NCBI RefSeq assembly: GCF_958350005.1
Contig: NZ_CATWFF010000006.1
Span: 1-27,926, forward strand
Direction: 5' to 3'
Origin: an uncultured Megasphaera sp.
Lineage (GTDB): Bacteria > Bacillota > Negativicutes > Veillonellales > Megasphaeraceae
Length of the DNA: 27,926 nucleotides
Shown here: in pieces, positions 22,140-27,926 of the stretch
How the letters are laid out: the number at the start of each line of letters is the position of its first letter
How positions within the stretch are numbered: position 1 is the first letter of the stretch
Notes under the pieces: model-generated
Told to the model about the DNA's origin: nothing
Database searches by the model: none
The model's input: only the letters and a program-made list of their open reading frames with translations
Program-made: the position numbers and the translations under genes

Positions 22140-24059
22140 ATGTCTCAGGACAAAAAGATAGATTATGGCGCTGAACAGATCCAGGTTCTGGAAGGACTGG
22201 AAGCCGTTCGAAAACGCCCGGGTATGTATATTGGCAGCACGTCTCTTCGTGGTCTGCACCATCTGGTATATGAAGTTGTCGATAACAGTATTGATGAAGC
22301 CCTGGCCGGATACTGTACCCATATTGAAGTTACCATTGAAGGAGACAACAGCATTACTGTCGTCGATAACGGCCGCGGTATTCCTGTGGCCATGCATAAA
22401 GTGGGCAAGCCTGCTGTCGAAGTCGTTCTGACAGTCCTGCACGCCGGCGGTAAATTTGGCGGTGAAGGCTATCCCATATCCGGCGGCCTGCACGGCGTAG
22501 GGATTTCCGTCGTAAATGCGCTCAGCGAATGGACCAGGGTAGAAGTCAAGCGCGATGGATATGTATGGACCATATCCTTTGCCCGGGGCCTTACGGATCA
22601 GCCGCTGAAAAAGGTACGTCCTCTGGAAAAAGGAGAAGAAACGGGAACGAAAGTCAGCTTTAAGCCAGATGCTGAAATTTTCCCCGATACGGTATATGAT
22701 TTTGATACCCTGAAAACCCGGCTTCGTGAACTGGCGTTTCTGAACAAGGGACTTCACATTACGCTTACAGATAAACGGGGAGCCGGCAAACAGGAAGTAT
22801 ACTGCTATGAAGGCGGGCTTACGTCGTTTGTTGAATTTCTCAACGAAAACAAGCAGCCTGTTAATCCTACCGTCGTCACCCTGGAAGGGGAACGGAACAA
22901 GGTGCTCGTAGACATTGCCCTGCAGTATAACGATGGATACAGTGAAAATATCCTTACCTTTGTCAATGATATTTTTACGGAAGAAGGGGGCACTCATTTA
23001 AGCGGCTTCCGTTCCGGCCTGACGCGGACGATTAACGATTATGGCCGTTCGTCAGGGATTATCAAGGAAAACGAAGACAGCCTGTCCGGCGATGATGTTC
23101 GCGAAGGGCTGACGGCTATTGTCAGCGTAAAAGTACGGGAACCGCAGTTTGAAGGGCAGACCAAGACGAAACTGGGCAACAGTGAAGTCAAAGGGATTGT
23201 CGACAACATTGTATCGACGGGACTGAAGGAATTTCTGGAAGAACATCCCAGTGAAGCCAAGGCTATTATTAACAAGACCATTTCTGCTGCCCGGGCCCGT
23301 CAGGCTGCCCGTCGGGCACGGGAACTGACGCGCCGGAAAAATGCCCTGGAAATCAGCAGCCTGCCGGGAAAACTGGCAGACTGCTCGGAAAAGAATTCGG
23401 CTATGACCGAAATCTACCTGGTCGAAGGGGATTCGGCAGGCGGCTCGGCTAAACAGGGCCGGGACCGTAAATTCCAGGCTATTCTGCCGCTGCGAGGCAA
23501 GATCATTAATGTCGAAAAAGCACGGCTTGATAAAATTCTGGCCAATGAAGAAATTCGTTCCATGATTACTGCTTTTGGCACCGGTATTGGCGACGAATTT
23601 GACATTACCAAACGGCGGTATGACAAGATCATTATCATGACCGATGCTGATGTGGACGGCGCCCATATTCGCACCCTCTTGCTGACCTTTTTCTACCGGT
23701 TTATGAAGCCCCTCATTACGGAAGGTCATGTGTACATTGCCCAGCCGCCGCTGTATCAGGTGCGTAAGGGCAAGCAAATGTGGTACTATTACACCGATGA
23801 ATCGATGAATCAGAAACTGGACGAACTGGGCCGGGATGCAAGCGTTGTCGTACAGCGGTACAAAGGGCTGGGCGAAATGAATCCGGAACAGCTGTGGGAA
23901 ACGACGATGGATCCGAAGAACCGTACCATGCTGCAGGTTCACCTGGAAGACGCCGTGGAAGCGGACCGTATTTTTTCCGTCCTCATGGGCGATAAAGTAG
24001 AACCGCGGCGGAAGTTTATTCAGGAAAACGCGAAGAAAGTACGAAATCTGGATTTGTAA
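22140..24059 (+). CDS. gyrB: DNA gyrase subunit B
   Basis: The 639-residue ATPase subunit of gyrase, which introduces negative supercoils with GyrA. The GHKL ATPase domain has RPGMYIGSTSLRGLHHLVYE, DNSIDEA and the HAGGKFGG lid; the transducer follows; the Toprim domain has EGDSAGGSAKQGRDR (about 428) and the metal-binding DADVDGAHI (about 501). It ends in VRNLDL, the normal GyrB ending. The ATG at 22140 has GAGGAGG 9 nt upstream and starts MSQDKKIDYGAEQIQVLEGL; an in-frame upstream ATG (22107) would add 11 foreign residues. TATAAT at 22098-22103 lacks a good -35. A small hairpin (24061-24079) follows the stop. gyrA is not next. Confidence 0.97.
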   Translation: MSQDKKIDYGAEQIQVLEGLEAVRKRPGMYIGSTSLRGLHHLVYEVVDNSIDEALAGYCTHIEVTIEGDNSITVVDNGRGIPVAMHKVGKPAVEVVLTVLHAGGKFGGEGYPISGGLHGVGISVVNALSEWTRVEVKRDGYVWTISFARGLTDQPLKKVRPLEKGEETGTKVSFKPDAEIFPDTVYDFDTLKTRLRELAFLNKGLHITLTDKRGAGKQEVYCYEGGLTSFVEFLNENKQPVNPTVVTLEGERNKVLVDIALQYNDGYSENILTFVNDIFTEEGGTHLSGFRSGLTRTINDYGRSSGIIKENEDSLSGDDVREGLTAIVSVKVREPQFEGQTKTKLGNSEVKGIVDNIVSTGLKEFLEEHPSEAKAIINKTISAARARQAARRARELTRRKNALEISSLPGKLADCSEKNSAMTEIYLVEGDSAGGSAKQGRDRKFQAILPLRGKIINVEKARLDKILANEEIRSMITAFGTGIGDEFDITKRRYDKIIIMTDADVDGAHIRTLLLTFFYRFMKPLITEGHVYIAQPPLYQVRKGKQMWYYYTDESMNQKLDELGRDASVVVQRYKGLGEMNPEQLWETTMDPKNRTMLQVHLEDAVEADRIFSVLMGDKVEPRRKFIQENAKKVRNLDL

Positions 24060-24106
24060 TACCAGACGGGAGATCTGGTGATACTGCAGGTAAGGAGGCG
24101 GTTGGC

Positions 24107-24850
24107 ATGAAGATAAGGCGAATAGGCATACTGGTATTTCTGGTGTTTCTGTGCAGTGCTGCCGGCATAGTCTGTGCAGCTTCTCAGGCAGCAGCCGGCA
24201 CCGAGCAGACCATTGCTGTTTCTGATGACTACTATACCAATACAGGAAGCCGATATACGAAGATCGTCCAGCTTCTGACCTCTTTGCCGCCTGATCAGAC
24301 CGGACTGACCGGAAAGGATACGCTGCGAATGGAAAAAAAGAAGGTAGGCGGATATTTTTATCACGTCCAGGCTCTTCAGAAAGGATCACGGCTCGTGGTG
24401 GGAGACTATTACGTTGCCAAGGATCAAAGCTGTGTATGGCGGCGTACCCATGAAGGTACTTCTCTTATTTACGGCAGTGCCGAATCGCTGCTGAAGAAAA
24501 CGACTGTCACTTTTTATCCCGAAAGGCTGTCGGTTGGGCAGTACGGCGTTGTTCGCGTTTCCGTTCCCGGAGCCATGCCTTATGATATTAAAATTACCAG
24601 TCTGAGCCCGAAAGTCGTTACTGTTTCGGAGGATATGAATCTCGTTCCTGCAGCTTCCGGCAAGGCTGATATGGTCGTAGATATTACCATAGGCGGCGTG
24701 ACGCGGACCTTTACGAAGACGCTGTCTGTTATCGACAAGGCAGATGACGTACAGGATAACAGACGCTCTCCGTCCGTTGGCATCGGCATTGGCTGGGGAA
24801 GCGGCGGATGGCATGGCGGCGGCATCAGTATTGGTGTTGGTCCGTGGTAG
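24107..24850 (+). CDS. Secreted protein of unknown function with Gly/Trp-rich tail
   Basis: I do not recognise a family. The 247 residues begin with a clear signal peptide (MKIRRIG, hydrophobic core to about 24, VCAAS cleavage region). Residues about 30-130 contain TGKDTLRMEKKKVGGYFYHVQAL and GDYYVAKDQSCVWRR. Residues about 130-212 look like an Ig-like beta domain (VTFYPERLSVGQYGVVRVSVPG, SPKVVTVSE, TRTFTKTLSVI), in the manner of bacterial Big domains. The last 26 residues are Gly-rich with aromatic residues (GIGIGWGSGGWHGGG) and end in Trp. The ATG has TAAGGAGG at good spacing. It lies 47 nt after gyrB and is followed by a hairpin terminator, so it may be co-transcribed with gyrB. Confidence 0.8.
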   Translation: MKIRRIGILVFLVFLCSAAGIVCAASQAAAGTEQTIAVSDDYYTNTGSRYTKIVQLLTSLPPDQTGLTGKDTLRMEKKKVGGYFYHVQALQKGSRLVVGDYYVAKDQSCVWRRTHEGTSLIYGSAESLLKKTTVTFYPERLSVGQYGVVRVSVPGAMPYDIKITSLSPKVVTVSEDMNLVPAASGKADMVVDITIGGVTRTFTKTLSVIDKADDVQDNRRSPSVGIGIGWGSGGWHGGGISIGVGPW

Positions 24851-24858
24851 CAGTACAT

Positions 24859-24900
24859 AGGAAAAGACCTTTTCTGTACAGGGAAGGTCTTTTCCTCTTT
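24859..24900 (+). terminator. Terminator after the secreted-protein gene
   Basis: A perfect 13-bp inverted repeat (24859-24871 with 24884-24896, 12-nt loop) followed by CTTTC. The stem is strong and the T tail short. Confidence 0.75.
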
Positions 24901-24937
24901 CTATGGATGTATATGAGGAATACGGAAGGGAAACTGT

Positions 24938-26368
24938 ATGGACAGACGTAAGAAAACCATAGCCTTTGCTTTTTTTGTGGCTATTTTTCTGGCGGCCTTT
25001 GAAGGGGTTGTCGTATCTGCAGCGGCTCCGGTCATAGTCAAAAGTTTTCAGCAATTTGATATGATCAGCTGGATTTTTTCCATGTATTTGCTGACGACAG
25101 CCGTATCGACGCCGTTGTATGGAAAATTAGCCGATATGTATGGAAGAAAGAAAATGCTCATGATCGGCATATCTATTTTTCTCACAGGCAGCACCTTATG
25201 CGGCTTGTCACGGGGAATGGAAGAACTGATTGTCTTGCGCTGCATTCAGGGCCTGGGAGCCGGTTCAATTTTAACCATTTGTTTTACCCTAATTGGCGAT
25301 ATTTTTTCGCTGAAAGAACGTGCCGTCATTCAGGGCGGGATCAGTACGGTCTGGGGCATAGCCGGGCTGGTCGGACCGCTTTTGGGAGGCTTTTTGATTG
25401 ATTACGTATCGTGGCACTGGATCTTTTTTATTAACATCCCCTTCGGTATACTGTGTCTGGTCATTTTGAGCACATATGTTCAGGAAGCGGAACGGACGGG
25501 CAGCCACCATATCGACTACGGCGGTGCTGTACTGCTGTCTGTCTGCATCAGCTCCCTGCTGTATGCCATTATGACGACGCCGGAAGCTACGGTATATACC
25601 TACCTGTGCTGGCTCTGTGCAGCTGTCACGGCCGTCCTGTTTTACTATCAGGAAACCCGCGCAGCAGAGCCTATCGTTCCGGTGTTTATACTCAGCGGGA
25701 AAAAACTGAGTATTACTGGCATCACCTTTATTGCCTCCTTTATTCTTATTTCCAATACGGTGTATATTCCTCTGCACATGCAGACCCTCATGGGGTACAG
25801 TGCCACTGTAGCCGGCCTTTCTATGGTTACCATATCGGTGTCCTGGTTTGGCAGTTCTTTCTTTCTTTCCCGGTATATGCAGAAATTTGAAGCCCGTAAG
25901 ATCGTCATGGCCGCTTCAGGCGTACTGTTTTTCAGTTCGGCATCCCTGCAGCTGCTTCCAGATCAGGCGCCGGTCTGGCTGGTTCCGGTACTGATGTTTC
26001 CTTTCGGCATTGGCTTTTCCTTTACCTTGAATACACTGATTTTTATCGTCCAGGATTCGGTGCCTTATGAACAGCGCGGTGCTGCTGTAGGGCTCAATAT
26101 GCTGACCCGGACCATTGCCCAGGCTGTCGGCGTTACGCTGCTGGGAGCGGTCATCAACAGTTCATCGGCTGCCTGGCTTTCTGTTCATGCCGCCGTACCG
26201 ATGACAATGCAGGATATGTATATGCCGGGGATTTCGCCGGATATGCTGTCAGTCTTACGAGAGGCGCTGTTATTTGCCCTGCATCGGGTATACGCTGTTT
26301 CTGCACTGGCAGCTGTCATTGCCGTCGTTGTGAGCTATTTTGTGCCGCCTTACAGTAAGGCTGAATGA
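24938..26368 (+). CDS. MFS multidrug transporter, DHA2 (14-helix) family
   Basis: A 476-residue polytopic protein of the DHA2 family of drug:H+ antiporters. Evidence: the first helix with a buried acidic residue (AAFEGVVVSAAAPVI), motif A GKLADMYGRKKM between helices 2 and 3, RCIQGLGAGSI, motif C-like GIAGLVGPLLGGFLID, and SWHWIFFINIPFG, which is highly typical of DHA2. The central part contains the extra helices expected for 14-helix members. The ATG has GGAAGGG 7 nt upstream. No regulator is adjacent and no clear promoter was seen. The substrate range cannot be inferred. Confidence 0.9.
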   Translation: MDRRKKTIAFAFFVAIFLAAFEGVVVSAAAPVIVKSFQQFDMISWIFSMYLLTTAVSTPLYGKLADMYGRKKMLMIGISIFLTGSTLCGLSRGMEELIVLRCIQGLGAGSILTICFTLIGDIFSLKERAVIQGGISTVWGIAGLVGPLLGGFLIDYVSWHWIFFINIPFGILCLVILSTYVQEAERTGSHHIDYGGAVLLSVCISSLLYAIMTTPEATVYTYLCWLCAAVTAVLFYYQETRAAEPIVPVFILSGKKLSITGITFIASFILISNTVYIPLHMQTLMGYSATVAGLSMVTISVSWFGSSFFLSRYMQKFEARKIVMAASGVLFFSSASLQLLPDQAPVWLVPVLMFPFGIGFSFTLNTLIFIVQDSVPYEQRGAAVGLNMLTRTIAQAVGVTLLGAVINSSSAAWLSVHAAVPMTMQDMYMPGISPDMLSVLREALLFALHRVYAVSALAAVIAVVVSYFVPPYSKAE

Positions 26369-26413
26369 CGTATCCGCCGTACTTCCAGGGGACAGGATGT
26401 TTGGCATTATACC

Positions 26414-26442
26414 TTGTCAGACAGAATAAATCACGATATAAT
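26414..26442 (+). promoter_or_regulatory. Promoter of the CNNM/CorC-type gene
   Basis: Plus-strand TTGTCA (26414-26419), 17-bp spacer, TATAAT (26437-26442), about 46 nt before the TTG start. Confidence 0.75.
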
Positions 26443-26488
26443 ATAAGCTAAAAAGTTTTTTATTAGCATAAAGGAGACGTGATTTGTT

Positions 26489-27859
26489 TTGGACTTTTCC
26501 CTAGGGAAAGAATGTCTGATCATTATTTTGCTTATTTTTGGCAATGGTATTTTTTCCATGTTGGAAATGGCTATTGTCAGCTGCCATCAGGCGCGATTGG
26601 AAGCAATGGCCGAAGAAGGCAGCAAATCGGCATCTATTGTTTTAAAACTGCGGGAAAATCCCAATAAAATGTTTTCGGCTGTTCAGTTTGGCATTACCTT
26701 GCTGAGCTTGCTGACTGGTGTCTATGGCGGTACGGAAATGGCCGGCCCCTTGTCCGAATATGTGGCTATGATCCCTGGAATGGCCCCGTATGCCTATAGC
26801 GTTACCTTGACGACAATCGTTGCCGTCATTACGTACTTGACGATTATTATGGGGGAAATCGTTCCCAAACGCATTGCCATTGACAAACCGGAAAAAATAT
26901 CCTGTCTTCTGGCCTATCCCATGCTGTATTTTTGTACGCTCTGTACGCCTCTCATATGGTGTCTGTCGGCGTCTACAGCCTTGGTGACGAAACTCATTGG
27001 TGTTACAAAGCCGGAAGTATATCCCGTTACGGAAGAAGAAATTAAGCTGCTCCTGGAACAGGGGGCGGAACTGGGGGCATTTGAAAAAGAAGAACCGGAA
27101 TTGGTAGACCGCGTATTCCGGCTGGCTGATATGAATGTCAGCGATATTATGACCAATCGGACGCAGGTAGACTGGATTGACCTGGAAGATCCGGAAGATA
27201 CGGTGTTCAAGGAAATGATTGGATTTAATCACATTCATTTGCCTGTAGGCCGCGGATCGCTGGACGATTTTGTTGGCATGGTATCGGTGAATATGGTATT
27301 TCAGAAATACTATGATGCCGTTCATGCCGGTCAGCAGGTGGCCCTGACCAAACTGATTGAAGAATGTATTCGCAAGCCTATTTTTGTCCCTGAATCGATG
27401 GATATTATCAAAGTAGTGCCGGTCTTTCGGGAACACAGCGTACATGAAGCGGTGGTCCTGGATGAATACGGCAATCTGAGCGGTATCCTGACGTTGCATG
27501 ATATTTTGGAAGTTCTCGTCGGCAGCATGCCGTCAGGAGAAAAGGAAAAGAAGGAAAAGGACAATCGTATTATCCAGCGCGGGCCCAATGAATGGCTCAT
27601 GGAAGGGCTGCTGACGATTGAAGAATTTAAGGATTTCTTCCATATTGAAGAAGACCTGCCAGATGAAGAGGAAGACCTGTATAAGACGCTGGCCGGCCTG
27701 GTTACGTACGGCGTAGGCAGAATTCCCAAAGAAACGGATACGTATCAGTGGAAAGAATTTACCTTCGAAGTCATGGATATGGACAATCTGCGTGTAGATA
27801 AAATCCTGGTTACCCGCCATCCCGTTCCGGAAGCGGAAGATGAAGATAAAAAGGAATAA
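26489..27859 (+). CDS. CNNM/CorC-type transporter with CBS domains (hemolysin family, UPF0053)
   Basis: A 456-residue membrane protein. The N-terminal CNNM domain (about 1-190) has four hydrophobic stretches and the family segments FSMLEMAIVSCHQARLEAMA, NPNKMFSAVQFGITLLSL and IMGEIVPKRIAID. A linker with TEEEIKLLLEQGAELGAFEKEE leads to a CBS pair (about 205-345; DIMTNRTQVDWID, VVLDEYGNLSGILTLHDILE), and a CorC_HlyC domain ends the protein (about 365-447). Relatives export or tolerate Mg2+/Co2+, though function varies. The start is TTG 26489, 12 nt after AAGGAG, somewhat distant, but other nearby starts are out of frame. The very C-terminus is acidic and lysine-rich. Confidence 0.92.
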   Translation: MDFSLGKECLIIILLIFGNGIFSMLEMAIVSCHQARLEAMAEEGSKSASIVLKLRENPNKMFSAVQFGITLLSLLTGVYGGTEMAGPLSEYVAMIPGMAPYAYSVTLTTIVAVITYLTIIMGEIVPKRIAIDKPEKISCLLAYPMLYFCTLCTPLIWCLSASTALVTKLIGVTKPEVYPVTEEEIKLLLEQGAELGAFEKEEPELVDRVFRLADMNVSDIMTNRTQVDWIDLEDPEDTVFKEMIGFNHIHLPVGRGSLDDFVGMVSVNMVFQKYYDAVHAGQQVALTKLIEECIRKPIFVPESMDIIKVVPVFREHSVHEAVVLDEYGNLSGILTLHDILEVLVGSMPSGEKEKKEKDNRIIQRGPNEWLMEGLLTIEEFKDFFHIEEDLPDEEEDLYKTLAGLVTYGVGRIPKETDTYQWKEFTFEVMDMDNLRVDKILVTRHPVPEAEDEDKKE

Positions 27860-27867
27860 GTGTATAC

Positions 27868-27909
27868 ATGAATGCATTTCTGTCGGGATAGAAATGCATT
27901 CATTTTTTT
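27868..27909 (+). terminator. Strong intrinsic terminator after the CNNM/CorC-type gene
   Basis: A perfect 14-bp stem (27868-27881 with 27890-27903, 8-nt loop) followed by seven T residues, 8 nt after the stop codon. Confidence 0.93.
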
Positions 27910-27926
27910 ATATTGTACAATTGCAT

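Noticed and set aside
24061..24079. Hairpin after gyrB as a terminator
   Set aside because: Only a 6-bp stem (ACCAGA/TCTGGT) and no T tract; it would not isolate the next gene.
23052..24389. Long minus-strand open frame opposite gyrB and the following gene
   Set aside because: Crosses two well-supported genes and their gap, no ribosome site or family features.

Overview
This is a chromosomal replication-origin window from a member of the Bacillota. Intermediate GC, the remB/yaaB and yaaA genes of the Firmicute dnaA-dnaN-recF-gyrB block, and frequent TTG/GTG starts point to that phylum. Veillonellales/Negativicutes (Megasphaera-like) is my best guess, but it is inference and no 16S gene is present. 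Genes left of about 16.4 kb run almost entirely on the minus strand and genes to the right run on the plus strand, so transcription is co-directional with forks leaving oriC.

Left arm (1-9.96 kb, accessory/metabolic): a plus-strand sodium:solute symporter; a complete minus-strand fructose PTS operon fruR-fruK-fruA-ptsH-ptsI, driven by one good promoter that overlaps a nine-unit, 10-bp-phased direct-repeat array; an oxalate/formate-antiporter-family MFS gene whose leader looks like a ZTP/ZMP (pfl-motif) riboswitch with an intrinsic-terminator expression platform; and a secreted D-Ala-D-Ala carboxypeptidase. HPr in this operon carries Lys at the position of the regulatory Ser46.

Central block (9.97-16.36 kb): the conserved cluster rpmH-rnpA-yidD-yidC-jag-mnmE-mnmG-rsmG on the minus strand. 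It starts from a consensus promoter upstream of rpmH and has hairpins between rpmH/rnpA, yidD/yidC and jag/mnmE that probably grade expression.

Origin (16.36-18.52 kb): dnaA lies between two DnaA-box clusters (bipartite oriC as in Bacillus). The dnaA-dnaN side carries a DnaA-trio-like stretch and an AT-rich tract, the likely unwinding site. A three-box cassette is present in both clusters.

Right arm (18.5-27.9 kb): dnaN-rlbA-recF-(DUF721/DciA-like zinc-ribbon protein)-remB-gyrB, tightly packed with overlaps. gyrA does not follow gyrB; instead come a secreted protein with a glycine/tryptophan-rich tail, a DHA2-type drug exporter, and a CNNM/CorC-type membrane protein with CBS domains. The window ends at a strong terminator.

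The best candidates for a second look are the riboswitch-controlled OFA transporter, the helically phased fru operator array, the Ser46-less HPr, and the DUF721-zinc-ribbon fusion.
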